This document shows, piece after piece, positions 16,968 to 25,787 of a stretch of 64,000 nucleotides of DNA. Origin of the DNA: an uncultured Muribaculaceae bacterium (GTDB lineage Bacteria; Bacteroidota; Bacteroidia; Bacteroidales; Muribaculaceae); the NCBI GenBank assembly GCA_904501735.1, contig CAJGBY010000001.1, positions 247,471 through 311,470 of the forward strand, written 5' to 3'. The position numbers were made by a program, and so were the translations under genes. Under the pieces are notes generated by a model. It was not told the origin of the DNA and did not search any database. It saw nothing but the letters and a program-made list of their open reading frames with translations. The first letter of the stretch is position 1. Each line of letters starts with the position of its first letter.

Positions 16968-18485
16968 TTAAAGATTTTCGATAATGTTGAGCATTTTTAC
17001 TGTTGCCTGGATAGCCGCTTCAGTTTGGTCGGCATCAAGGCCACGAGTTTTGATAGCATGTCCGTTGAATTCCCAACTGATAGTGGTTTGAACGAATGCG
17101 TCGGTGCGACCACCAGGAGGAATTGTTACAGTATAGTTTGTAAGTAGAGGGAAAGGACGGTTAAGGTTGTCCTTGTAGATGTGCTTCACCGCCTTTACAA
17201 ACGCATCATATTGACCATCCCCAACGGCAGTTTGTTGGTACTCGCTGCCATTGATTTCGAGCTTTACTGTAGCAGTAGGTTTGAGCCCTTGAGAAAGGTT
17301 GAGTGCGTAGTTGATTACCTTGACATGATCGTGCTGAATATTGTGCTTAAGCACATCGGCAACAATGTAAGGAAGGTCGGATTGAGTGACCATTTCTTTC
17401 TTGTCGCCAAGTTCGATGATGCGTTGAGTAACCTTGAGAATGTCTTCCTCGTTGAGTTCGATACCAAGAGCCTCGAGGTTCTTGCGAATGTTGGCTTTGC
17501 CCGATGTTTTACCAAGAGCATATTCGCGTTCGCGGCCAAATCGTTCGGGTAGTAGGTCGTTAAAATAAAGATTGTTCTTAGAGTCGCCGTCGGCGTGAAC
17601 GCCAGCACATTGAGTGAACACATTGTCACCAATGATAGGCTTGTTGGAAGGTACCATGACACCCGAAAGGGCTTCGACGATGTGGCTAATCTTGTTGATT
17701 TTAGTTTCGTCGATACCAGTCTTCAATTTAAGCATATCGTGCACCACTGTGATGACGCTCGACATAGGCGCATTGCCAGCGCGTTCGCCAAGTCCGTTGA
17801 TGGTGCAGTGTAAGCCTTTGATACCCACAAGTCCTGCCGCAAATGAATTAGCTGTTGCCAAGTCGTAGTCGTTGTGAGCATGGAAATCGAAGTGTAATTC
17901 TGGGAATCGGGTTACCATTCTCTTGCAATACTCAAACACTTGGTTAGGGTTCATGATACCCAAAGTGTCGGGAAGCATAAAGCGCTTGATAGGTAGGTCT
18001 TTGAGGTTCTCTACCATATCATAAACATATTGAGGTGATTGAATGATACCATTCGACCAGTCCTCAAGATATATGTTGATAGAAAGGCCAGCTTCGTGCG
18101 CTGCAAGTACCTCGCTACGGATATCAGCCCAATGTTCTTCGGGAGTACGCTTAAGTTGAAGTCGGCAGTGTCGTTCAGAGCCTTTAGTGAGCAGGTTGAT
18201 AACCTTGCCACCTACTTCTTTAATCCATTGTATAGAAATACCTTTGTCGACAAATCCAAGAATTTCGATGCGATCAAGGTTGTCGGTTTGTTTAGCCCAA
18301 TTGCAAATTTTAGTAACCGATTCGAATTCTCCCGAAGAAACGCGCGCAGAGGCAATCTCGATGCGTGGCACGAGTAATTCGGTTAGAATAAGTTTCGTAA
18401 TAGTGAGCTTTTCAGATGGGGAAAAACTTACACCTGAAGTTTGTTCCCCATCGCGTAGCGTTGTATCTAATAGTTCAATTTGCAT
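16968..18485 (-). CDS. Second 2-isopropylmalate synthase-like enzyme, possible (R)-citramalate synthase
   Basis: 505 aa with the HMGL-like TIM barrel (DTTLRDGEQT at 7-16, HAHND near 201, NGLGERAGN) and a C-terminal regulatory LeuA dimer domain (about 375-505). It differs clearly from LeuA at 20554-22053. In this operon position Bacteroidota carry a second synthase often taken as citramalate synthase, which condenses pyruvate with acetyl-CoA to start isoleucine synthesis, with LeuCD and LeuB doing the next steps. Substrate choice is inferred from context, not read from active-site residues. It sits between leuD (27 bp) and leuB (11 bp). Confidence 0.8.
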   Translation of the reverse strand: MQIELLDTTLRDGEQTSGVSFSPSEKLTITKLILTELLVPRIEIASARVSSGEFESVTKICNWAKQTDNLDRIEILGFVDKGISIQWIKEVGGKVINLLTKGSERHCRLQLKRTPEEHWADIRSEVLAAHEAGLSINIYLEDWSNGIIQSPQYVYDMVENLKDLPIKRFMLPDTLGIMNPNQVFEYCKRMVTRFPELHFDFHAHNDYDLATANSFAAGLVGIKGLHCTINGLGERAGNAPMSSVITVVHDMLKLKTGIDETKINKISHIVEALSGVMVPSNKPIIGDNVFTQCAGVHADGDSKNNLYFNDLLPERFGREREYALGKTSGKANIRKNLEALGIELNEEDILKVTQRIIELGDKKEMVTQSDLPYIVADVLKHNIQHDHVKVINYALNLSQGLKPTATVKLEINGSEYQQTAVGDGQYDAFVKAVKHIYKDNLNRPFPLLTNYTVTIPPGGRTDAFVQTTISWEFNGHAIKTRGLDADQTEAAIQATVKMLNIIENL

Positions 18486-18512
18486 TGTTAGATTGTAGAT
18501 GAGTGATAAATG

Positions 18513-19103
18513 TTATTTATTGTTGTTCTCCCAATTTTCGATGTCATCTTTCTTGCTTAGAAGGAAGTCGATGTCGTCGTAACCTTGAAGAAGACAATTT
18601 TTCTTATATGGGTTGATGTCGAAAGATTCTTTTTCGCCAGTAGCTTCGTTAGTGATAGTTTGATCTTCAAGATTTACAGTAACTTGCATGTTAGGATTAG
18701 CATTGATAGATGCGAAAAGAGATGCAAGGAATGCTTCGCTAACAACGACAGGAAGAACGCAGTTGTTGAGTGCATTGTTCTTGAAGATGTCGGCAAAGAA
18801 ACTTGAAACTACAACTTTGAAACCATAGCCAGCAACAGCCCATGCAGCATGCTCACGGCTTGAGCCAGAACCGAAGTTTTTACCTGCAACAAGGATAGTT
18901 CCGCTATAAGTAGGGTCGTTAAGAACGAATGACTTGATAGGGTTGCCTTCCTTGTCGTAGCGCCAGTCGCGGAATAGATTGTCGCCGAAACCTTGACGAG
19001 AAGTCGCTTTAAGAAAGCGTGCCGGAATTATTTGGTCGGTATCTACATTTTCCATTGGCAATGGAACACAAGTAGACGAGAATGTTACAAATTTATCTTT
19101 CAT
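18513..19103 (-). CDS. leuD: 3-isopropylmalate dehydratase, small subunit
   Basis: 196 aa. Forms the isomerase with LeuC that moves the hydroxyl group of isopropylmalate. NVDTDQIIPARFL near the N terminus and the GKNFGSGSSREHA segment are family signatures. It lies 20 bp after leuC. Confidence 0.96.
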   Translation of the reverse strand: MKDKFVTFSSTCVPLPMENVDTDQIIPARFLKATSRQGFGDNLFRDWRYDKEGNPIKSFVLNDPTYSGTILVAGKNFGSGSSREHAAWAVAGYGFKVVVSSFFADIFKNNALNNCVLPVVVSEAFLASLFASINANPNMQVTVNLEDQTITNEATGEKESFDINPYKKNCLLQGYDDIDFLLSKKDDIENWENNNK

Positions 19104-19123
19104 AATGGTGATAGTTGTTGAGA

Positions 19124-20515
19124 TTAGACATTAGCAGGGTTTGTTATTTTACCTGTGATAGCTGCCGCTGCTGCTACAAGAGGACCAGCAAGGATAGTGC
19201 GTGAGCCTGGACCTTGGCGGCCTTCGAAATTGCGGTTTGAAGTAGAAACTGCATATTTGCCAGCAGGCACTTTGTCTTCGTTCATAGCAAGACAAGCAGA
19301 GCAGCCAGGTTGACGCAATTCAAAACCAGCTTCTTCGAGAATCTTGTCGATACCTTCTTCACGAATTTGCTTGTCTACGCCCCAAGAACCAGGAACGAGC
19401 CATGCTGTAACGCTGTCGGCCTTCTTTTTGCCCTTAACGAAATTGGCAAAAGCACGGAAGTCCTCGATGCGTCCGTTGGTACAAGAACCAAGGAATACAT
19501 AGTCGATAGGGTGGCCTTCAAGTTTTTGACCTGCTTCAAATCCCATGTAATCAAGCGATTTTTGGAAAGAAATCTTACCAGCTTCGTCTATTTGGTCGAT
19601 AGTAGGGATTGTGTCTTCAATGCCCATACCCATACCAGGATTTGTACCATATGTGATGCGAGGATTGATGTCGGCAGCATCGAAATTGATTTCTTTGTCG
19701 AAAACTGCATCGTCATCGCTCTTCAATGTCTTCCAATAAGCAACTGCTTTGTCCCAATCTTCACCCTTAGGTGCAAATTCGCGCCCCTTAACATAAGCAA
19801 ATGTTGTTTCGTCGGGAGCAATCATACCACCACGAGCACCCATTTCGATACTTAGGTTACAAACGGTCATGCGTTCTTCCATAGAAAGGTTGCGAATAGC
19901 TTCGCCTGCATATTCAACGAAGTAGCCAGTTGCTCCACCAGTAGTCATCTTGCTGATGATGTAAAGGGCGATATCTTTTGCAGTAACAAAAGGTTTTAGC
20001 TTGCCGTTTACATTGATGCGCATTGTTTTAGGCTTAGGTTGTAGGATACATTGTGATGCAAGTACCATTTCTACTTCACTTGTACCGATACCGAAAGCAA
20101 CTGCACCAAAAGCACCGTGAGTAGATGTGTGGCTGTCACCGCACACGATAGTGTAGCCAGGAAGAGTAAGACCGTTTTCAGGGCCAATAACATGGATAAT
20201 ACCATTCTTTGGGTGACCAAGACCATAAAGAGTTACGCCAAATTCGTTGGCATTTTTAGTAAGAGTTTCAACCTGATTGCGAGATACAGGGTCTTGAATA
20301 GGTTGGTCTTGGTTTAGAGTTGGTATATTGTGGTCGGGTGAACAGAAAGTCTTTTCAGGGCGAAAAACCTTAATGCCTCTTTCTCTTAGTCCTGCAAAAG
20401 CTTGAGGGCTTGTAACCTCGTGGCAATAGTGACGATCGATGTAAAGTTGTGATGGTCCACCAGGGATAAGATTCACAACATGTGCGTCCCATATTTTATC
20501 AAAAAGAGTATTCAT
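19124..20515 (-). CDS. leuC: 3-isopropylmalate dehydratase, large subunit
   Basis: 463 aa, aconitase superfamily. The three cluster cysteines are in the expected places: GSCTNGR and PGCSACLAMN. VCGDSHTSTHGAFG and the end of the chain also match LeuC. It would hold a [4Fe-4S] cluster with LeuD. It lies 38 bp after leuA. Confidence 0.96.
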   Translation of the reverse strand: MNTLFDKIWDAHVVNLIPGGPSQLYIDRHYCHEVTSPQAFAGLRERGIKVFRPEKTFCSPDHNIPTLNQDQPIQDPVSRNQVETLTKNANEFGVTLYGLGHPKNGIIHVIGPENGLTLPGYTIVCGDSHTSTHGAFGAVAFGIGTSEVEMVLASQCILQPKPKTMRINVNGKLKPFVTAKDIALYIISKMTTGGATGYFVEYAGEAIRNLSMEERMTVCNLSIEMGARGGMIAPDETTFAYVKGREFAPKGEDWDKAVAYWKTLKSDDDAVFDKEINFDAADINPRITYGTNPGMGMGIEDTIPTIDQIDEAGKISFQKSLDYMGFEAGQKLEGHPIDYVFLGSCTNGRIEDFRAFANFVKGKKKADSVTAWLVPGSWGVDKQIREEGIDKILEEAGFELRQPGCSACLAMNEDKVPAGKYAVSTSNRNFEGRQGPGSRTILAGPLVAAAAAITGKITNPANV

Positions 20516-20553
20516 AATTAAATGATGTCGTTATAATTATAGATTTAAGTTTA

Positions 20554-22053
20554 TTATTTCACGAATTTGTTGATTGCATCGATGAATGCTTCGGTTGAAG
20601 CTGCAATGATGTCGGTATTGGCTGAGAATCCGTAGTAGTGGTTTCCGTCATACTCGACAGTCATGTGTACCTTACCTACATCGTTGCTACCACGAGTGAT
20701 GGCTTGAATAAGGAATTCTTGAACAATCATTTGACGATGTATGATTTGCTTGATAGCAGTGATAGCAGCATCAACAGGACCATTTCCAGTAGCGCAAGCT
20801 TCAAATTTTTCACCAGCAATGCATAATCCCACGCTTGCAACTGAGCGCACGCCAACTCCCGATGTAACCTGAAGATAGTCGAGCTTGATGCGAGCATCTT
20901 TGTCGCGGTGTTTGCCAGCAAGAACAAGGATGTCGTCGTCTGTGATGTTCTTTTTGCGGTCGGCAAGTTTGAGGAATTCTTGGTAAGCAACATCAAGCGC
21001 TTCTTTGTCCATCTCGATGCCAAGCACTTGTAGGCGATGCTTAAGGGCTGCATGTCCACTGCGTGCAGTAAGAACGATAGAGTTTGGATCTTCGATACCC
21101 ACATCTTTAGGGTCGATGATTTCGTAGCTTTCGCGATTCTTTAGAACACCGTCTTGGTGGATACCCGATGAATGAGCAAATGCGTTGCGTCCCACAATAG
21201 CTTTGTTAGGTTGCACAGGCATATTCATTAGGCTCGATACCATCTTACTTGTTTTGTAAATCTTAGGCGTGTTGATGTTGGTAATAATATCAAGATCCTT
21301 GTGGCTCTTGAATATCATAGCCACTTCTTCAAGAGAAGTGTTACCAGCGCGTTCGCCAATACCATTGATGGTAACTTCGGCTTGGCGAGCACCATTTAGT
21401 ACACCTGCGATAGTGTTGGCAGTAGCCATACCGAGGTCGTTGTGGCAGTGAGTGGCGATAGTAACTTTGTCGATGCCGTCGACATGGTCGATAAGATATT
21501 TAATCTTAGCACCAAATTCTTCAGGAAGGCAATATCCAGTAGTGTCAGGAATATTGATAACAGTAGCACCAGCTTTGATTACGGCCTCAACCACGCGTGC
21601 AAGATATTCATTGTCGGTGCGACCAGCGTCTTCTGCATAAAATTGCACATCTTCGACATGCTTTTTTGCATATTTAACGCATTTAATTGCGCGCTCAAGA
21701 ATTTCTTCGCGTGTGCTATTGAATTTGTATTTAATGTGGTAGTCGGAAGTACCGATACCAGTGTGGATGCGTTTGTGTTTAGCATATTGTAAAGCTTCGG
21801 CAGCAACATCGATGTCTTTTTCAACGGCGCGAGTAAGAGCGCAAATTGTAGGCCAAGTAACGGCTTTAGATATTTCGATGACCGAATTGTAGTCGCCAGG
21901 ACTTGAAACGGGGAAACCAGCTTCAATTACATCTACACCAAGTTCTTCGAGAGCCTTAGCTACTTGGATTTTTTCAACTGTGTTAAGCTGACAACCAGGT
22001 ACTTGCTCTCCGTCGCGAAGTGTAGTGTCGAAAATAAATAGTCTGTTGTTCAT
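20554..22053 (-). CDS. leuA: 2-isopropylmalate synthase
   Basis: 499 aa. Condenses 2-oxoisovalerate with acetyl-CoA, the first committed step to leucine. DTTLRDGEQVPGC at the N terminus, HCHNDLGMA for metal binding and NGIGERAGN define the catalytic barrel; the C-terminal third is the leucine-sensing LeuA dimer domain. It is the first structural gene of the operon and follows a leader peptide and attenuator. Confidence 0.96.
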   Translation of the reverse strand: MNNRLFIFDTTLRDGEQVPGCQLNTVEKIQVAKALEELGVDVIEAGFPVSSPGDYNSVIEISKAVTWPTICALTRAVEKDIDVAAEALQYAKHKRIHTGIGTSDYHIKYKFNSTREEILERAIKCVKYAKKHVEDVQFYAEDAGRTDNEYLARVVEAVIKAGATVINIPDTTGYCLPEEFGAKIKYLIDHVDGIDKVTIATHCHNDLGMATANTIAGVLNGARQAEVTINGIGERAGNTSLEEVAMIFKSHKDLDIITNINTPKIYKTSKMVSSLMNMPVQPNKAIVGRNAFAHSSGIHQDGVLKNRESYEIIDPKDVGIEDPNSIVLTARSGHAALKHRLQVLGIEMDKEALDVAYQEFLKLADRKKNITDDDILVLAGKHRDKDARIKLDYLQVTSGVGVRSVASVGLCIAGEKFEACATGNGPVDAAITAIKQIIHRQMIVQEFLIQAITRGSNDVGKVHMTVEYDGNHYYGFSANTDIIAASTEAFIDAINKFVK

Positions 22054-22075
22054 ATAGTTTATGTTTTGTTTTATT

Positions 22076-22115
22076 CTAAAATAAAAAGACCTTTCTTAGC
22101 TGTTGAAGAAAGGTC
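22076..22115 (-). promoter_or_regulatory. Attenuator terminator ahead of leuA
   Basis: On the minus strand a perfect 10-bp stem (22115-22106 with 22097-22088) with an 8-nt loop is followed by TTTTTATTTT. It lies after the leader peptide and 22 bp before leuA. Its 5' arm contains ACCTTTC, which is complementary to GAAAGGT (22176-22170) at the leader stop codon; that pairing would break the terminator. Confidence 0.85.
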
Positions 22116-22174
22116 ATATATCAAGGTTTTTGCATGTTTCTTATTTACAAAAAATCAAACTAATATTACACCTT

Positions 22175-22243
22175 TCACTCTGTTACTGTAATGCCCAGCA
22201 GCAGAATAATGGAAATATTAATATTTGATGAGTTGTATAACAT
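22175..22243 (-). CDS. leuL: Branched-chain leader peptide of the leu operon (22 aa)
   Basis: ATG at 22243, TGA at 22177-22175. The peptide has five Ile, four Leu and one Val in 22 residues, with the run IILLLGITV near the end (three consecutive CTG). This is the make-up of attenuation leaders in leu and ilv operons. Stalling on the Ile/Leu codons would leave the segment at the stop codon free to pair with the terminator arm; fast translation would cover it and allow termination. The mix of Ile and Leu codons suits an operon that also holds a likely citramalate synthase. The gene symbol is by analogy. Confidence 0.8.
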   Translation of the reverse strand: MLYNSSNINISIILLLGITVTE

Positions 22244-22262
22244 ATATCTGTAATATTTACTG

Positions 22263-22294
22263 CAAAAATAGTAATATTATTGCATTTTGCAAAA
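22263..22294 (-). promoter_or_regulatory. Promoter of the leu operon
   Basis: On the minus strand TTTTG (22294-22290), 19 bp, then TATTTTTG (22270-22263). The start point would fall about 10-15 nt before the leader ATG. The remaining gap 22295-22424 shows nothing else. Confidence 0.75.
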
Positions 22295-22424
22295 TATTTA
22301 GTGATTTTTATTGCAAAAAAAGGTGAAAATGTGAAAATATATGCTCTTTTATGTGGAATAATGAATAAATGGTATAAAATAGGAGTGAATATGTAATTAA
22401 AAAATGAATATTGTTGTGTATCTA

Positions 22425-22461
22425 AATAAAAAAAACGCCCAACCGGTGAGGTTGAGCGTTT
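22425..22461 (-). terminator. Terminator of rpoD
   Basis: A 12-bp stem with one G-U pair (22433-22444 with 22450-22461), 21 bp after the stop, followed on the minus strand by eight T. Confidence 0.88.
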
Positions 22462-22481
22462 AGCAAATAATGTATAGGAGA

Positions 22482-23342
22482 TTAGTCTCCTAAATAACTC
22501 TTAAGTAGGATGCTTTTTTGTCCTTTGAGCTTACGGATCGCCTTTTCTTTGATTTGTCGTACGCGTTCGCGAGTAAGGTCAAACTTAGCACCGATTTCTT
22601 CGAGTGTCATTTCTTGACAGCCAATACCGAAGAACATCTTCAAAATGTCGCGTTCGCGTTCGTGCAATTGGTTAAGAGCACGATCGACTTCCTTAGAAAG
22701 AGATTCCTGATTCAAAGAAGAGTCGGCCATAGGAGAATCGTCGTTTGTGAGCACGTCGAGTAGGCTGTTGTCTTCGCCTTCAACGAAAGGTGCGTCTACA
22801 GAAATGTGTCGGCCTGAAACTTTCAAAGTGTCAGAAATCTTGTCCACTGGAATTTCCAATTGTTCAGCCAATTCTTCGGCTGAAGGACGGCGTTCATTCT
22901 CTTGCTCAAATTTAGAAAGCGCTTTACCAATCTTGTTAAGCGAACCAACTTGGTTTAGAGGAAGACGCACAATACGAGACTGCTCAGCAAGAGCTTGCAG
23001 AATAGATTGGCGAATCCACCACACTGCATACGAGATAAACTTAAAACCGCGTGTTTCGTCGAATTTTTGAGCTGCTTTAATCAAGCCAAGATTTCCTTCA
23101 TTAATCAAGTCGGGAAGACTTAATCCCTGGTTTTGGTACTGTTTTGCTACCGAAACAACGAAACGAAGGTTTGCGCGTGTGAGTTTCTCAAGAGCTGCTT
23201 GGTCACCTTTTTTGATCGCTTGCGCCAACTCTACTTCTTCTTCAACAGAAATAAGCTCTTCGCGTCCGATTTCTTGAAGATACTTGTCGAGAGAAGCGCT
23301 CTCGCGATTGGTAATTGATTTTGTAATCTTTAATTGTCTCAT
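22482..23342 (-). CDS. rpoD: Primary sigma factor, RpoD/SigA type
   Basis: 286 aa, the short housekeeping form of Bacteroidota without region 1.1 or a large non-conserved region. Region 1.2 (SLDKYLQEIGREELIS), region 2 (ANLRFVVSVAKQYQNQGLSLPDLINEGNLGLIKAAQKFD ... FISYAVWWIRQSI), region 3 and region 4 (EMTLEEIGAKFDLTRERVRQIKEKAIRKLK) are all intact. It would recognise the TAnnTTTG promoters seen across the window, including its own. Confidence 0.96.
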   Translation of the reverse strand: MRQLKITKSITNRESASLDKYLQEIGREELISVEEEVELAQAIKKGDQAALEKLTRANLRFVVSVAKQYQNQGLSLPDLINEGNLGLIKAAQKFDETRGFKFISYAVWWIRQSILQALAEQSRIVRLPLNQVGSLNKIGKALSKFEQENERRPSAEELAEQLEIPVDKISDTLKVSGRHISVDAPFVEGEDNSLLDVLTNDDSPMADSSLNQESLSKEVDRALNQLHERERDILKMFFGIGCQEMTLEEIGAKFDLTRERVRQIKEKAIRKLKGQKSILLKSYLGD

Positions 23343-23366
23343 TTTTCTTTAAGAGAATTTAACACG

Positions 23367-23397
23367 CAAAGATAGTGCTTTTTCGGCGAAAAAACAA
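23367..23397 (-). promoter_or_regulatory. Promoter of rpoD
   Basis: On the minus strand TTG (23397-23395), 20 bp, then TATCTTTG (23374-23367), about 25 bp before the ATG. Confidence 0.7.
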
Positions 23398-23521
23398 GTC
23401 GTGCGCATGAAATAATTATTAATCTTTTCGAAAACTCGCTTGTTGTAGTGTAATAACACTTCGAAATAGTTTTTGATTGAGGGATTGATATGTGTTGACA
23501 ATATGATATTATTTATAACAA

Positions 23522-23552
23522 AAAAACATCTTGGGCGAGCCAAGATGTTTTT
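23522..23552 (-). terminator. Terminator of the DegP-like gene
   Basis: A 13-bp perfect stem (23522-23534 with 23540-23552) with a 5-nt loop, 34 bp after the stop; T run on the minus strand. Confidence 0.88.
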
Positions 23553-23585
23553 GTTAGGTTGATATTACTGAGGTAGTTGAGTGTT

Positions 23586-25085
23586 TTATTCAGTAAGTTT
23601 TACTGCGTAAACATCTTCGTTGCCATCAGGTGTGTAACCGAAAACAATCATGACTTTGCGATTGCTTGAGCTGCTCATAATGTTGTTGTAGATTTTTTCT
23701 ACATCTTCGCGGCTGTTGACTGGAGTGTTATTGATTTCGGTGATAATGAATCCTTCCTTGATGCCAGCGCTGCGGAATTTACCATTCTTTAGTCCCACCA
23801 CTTCAACACCATTTCTGATTTGCAATTCTTTCTTCTTGTCATCGTCGATAGTGAGGAATCCACAGCCAAGAGATGAGATTGTAGATTGCTTAGAAAGCTT
23901 GGTGTTACCTTGATCGTTGCGAAGAGTTGCAGTAGTAGTGAGAGTTTTGTTGTCACGAATGTAAGTGATTTTCACTTTGTCGCCAGGACGAAGTTTGTTC
24001 ATTTGTTCCATGATTTGTCCGCTGCTTTTAACAGTTGCATCGTTGATCTTAGTGATAACATCACCTTCTTGAATACCTGCTTGCATAGCTGCGCTTCGTT
24101 CGCTCACGCTTGCTACATAAAGACCTTCGGTAGTAGCAGTGATGTTCTTTTCCTTAGCCAATTCGGCAGTTAGAGGTTGATAGCTGATACCAAGAACTGC
24201 GCGTTGCACGCTACCATATTCTTTTAGGTCCTTAACAACCTTGCTAACAGTAGATGAAGGGATTGCGAAAGAATAACCTGCATAGTTGCCAGTGTGAGAG
24301 TAGATAGCAGTGTTGATACCTACAAGTTCGCCGTTGATGTTGACAAGAGCACCACCACTGTTGCCTTGATTTACTGCAGCATCAGTTTGGATGAACGAGT
24401 CGATAGAGTTGGCGCGTTGAGACGTAGCTTCACCAATGTTGCGAGCCTTAGCACTCACGATACCAGCAGTAACTGTAGAAGTGAAACCGAAAGGATTGCC
24501 TACAGCAAGTACCCATTCGCCTACTTTTAGGTTGTCGGAACTTCCAAAAGTGATTGCACTAAGATTTTTAGCATCGATTTTAAGAAGTGCTAAGTCGGTG
24601 CTTTCGTCGCTACCAATCACTTTAGCAACATATTTTTCGTTGTTGTTGAGAGTAACTTCAAGTTTTTCGCCACCCTTAATAACATGGTTGTTGGTAACGA
24701 TGTATCCGTCGGGAGAAATGATCACACCCGAACCAAGTCCAAGGGGTTGAAGTTTTTCCTCTTGAGGTTGTTGTGGTTGTTGACGGCGAGGAGCGTTGTT
24801 GCCATAGCCATGACCAAAGAAGAATTCGAATGGATCGAAAAATTGGTTGCCTTGATATTGTTGACGGGCCACTGCGAAAGTTTTTATACTAACAACACAG
24901 TTGATAGTGTTTTCGGCAGCAACAGTGAAGTCGGTATTGCTTGACGGAATGCGAGAACTTGTGCGTATAAAGTTTCTGTCGGCGTTGTCTTGTTGAGAGT
25001 AATAGTTGTTGGCAACGACGGTTAATGTAGAGCCAAGAATAGCAGCTGCACATAGAGCTAAAAATAATTTGCCAGTTGTCTTCAT
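23586..25085 (-). CDS. degP: Periplasmic Do-like serine protease (DegP/HtrA) with two PDZ domains
   Basis: 499 aa. A signal peptide or anchor covers about 5-26. The trypsin-like domain carries the triad His134 (TNNHVI), Asp164 (STDLALLK) and Ser243 (GNSGGAL). A Phe/Gly/Gln-rich LA-loop region lies at about 75-112. Two PDZ domains follow (about 295-385, with GLYVASVSERSAAMQAGIQEGDVI, and 405-499). DegP degrades or holds misfolded envelope proteins. It is upstream of rpoD but separated by a terminator and the rpoD promoter. No clear promoter was found in 25086-25330. Confidence 0.95.
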   Translation of the reverse strand: MKTTGKLFLALCAAAILGSTLTVVANNYYSQQDNADRNFIRTSSRIPSSNTDFTVAAENTINCVVSIKTFAVARQQYQGNQFFDPFEFFFGHGYGNNAPRRQQPQQPQEEKLQPLGLGSGVIISPDGYIVTNNHVIKGGEKLEVTLNNNEKYVAKVIGSDESTDLALLKIDAKNLSAITFGSSDNLKVGEWVLAVGNPFGFTSTVTAGIVSAKARNIGEATSQRANSIDSFIQTDAAVNQGNSGGALVNINGELVGINTAIYSHTGNYAGYSFAIPSSTVSKVVKDLKEYGSVQRAVLGISYQPLTAELAKEKNITATTEGLYVASVSERSAAMQAGIQEGDVITKINDATVKSSGQIMEQMNKLRPGDKVKITYIRDNKTLTTTATLRNDQGNTKLSKQSTISSLGCGFLTIDDDKKKELQIRNGVEVVGLKNGKFRSAGIKEGFIITEINNTPVNSREDVEKIYNNIMSSSSNRKVMIVFGYTPDGNEDVYAVKLTE

Positions 25086-25333
25086 AATCTTATAATGTTA
25101 AATTAATGCTTAGTTTTAAAATTTGAATAGTTAAAAATTAACTTTTGAAATTTGATGTAAAAGTATATGTTTTGTTTAATATAAAGAAAAAAATAGTGAG
25201 TAATTTAAACTATTTTAATAGAGAAATAGGTGATTTAAGCAATATTTATAATCGGTAGAGCTAAAAGGATGTAATAATAGAACAAAATGAAAAAATTAAA
25301 GTTGTGTATTGTGGCTATGTCGAGAAAACATTG

Positions 25334-25341
25334 TAACTTTG
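25334..25341 (+). promoter_or_regulatory. -7 element of the rnpB promoter
   Basis: TAACTTTG 7 bp before the proposed RNA 5' end; a TTG lies 22 bp upstream (25309-25311). Confidence 0.6.
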
Positions 25342-25347
25342 CGTCGT

Positions 25348-25735
25348 AATAGTATGGCGGTTTGTCGCTCACCGACTCGTGCGGTGTGAGGAAAGTCCGG
25401 GCAACACAGAGCATCATATTTCTTAACGGGAAGCTATCGGTGACGGTAGAGTAATGTGACAGAAAATAACCGCCGTTTCTTCGGAAGCGGTAAGGGTGAA
25501 AATGTGAGGTAAGAGCTCACGGACGGGTATGGCAACATATTCGTGGCACATCTTATGAGTTGCAAGGTCAAGTATATCGGCATTTAAGGGTTGCTCGTCC
25601 ATTGCCGAGGGGTAGACTGCTACAACTGTGGCAACACAGTGTAAGCGCAATGGTGACATTGCGTTCAGATAAATGACAAACGGGTTTCTTGTCATGAGAA
25701 ACTTACATAACCCGGCTTATAGCTGTACTATTTGT
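25348..25735 (+). ncRNA. rnpB: RNase P RNA (bacterial class A)
   Basis: The conserved block GAGGAAAGTCCGGGC and the ACAGAAA segment identify the catalytic RNA of RNase P, which matures tRNA 5' ends. The ends pair as helix P1: 25348-25358 with 25722-25732 form 11 bp with two G-U pairs. About 388 nt, normal for Bacteroidota. A promoter element lies just upstream and a strong terminator just downstream. The exact ends are estimated from P1. Confidence 0.95.
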
Positions 25736-25740
25736 TATAA

Positions 25741-25779
25741 AAAAGCATCACTCAAAATGGGTGATGCTTTTATTTTTTA
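25741..25779. terminator. Terminator shared by rnpB and the NhaC gene
   Basis: A 13-bp stem with one G-U pair (25741-25771, loop AAAAT), then TATTTTTT on the plus strand; the minus strand also continues with six T. The convergent antiporter gene ends at 25788. Confidence 0.88.
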
Positions 25780-25787
25780 TCGAAGTA

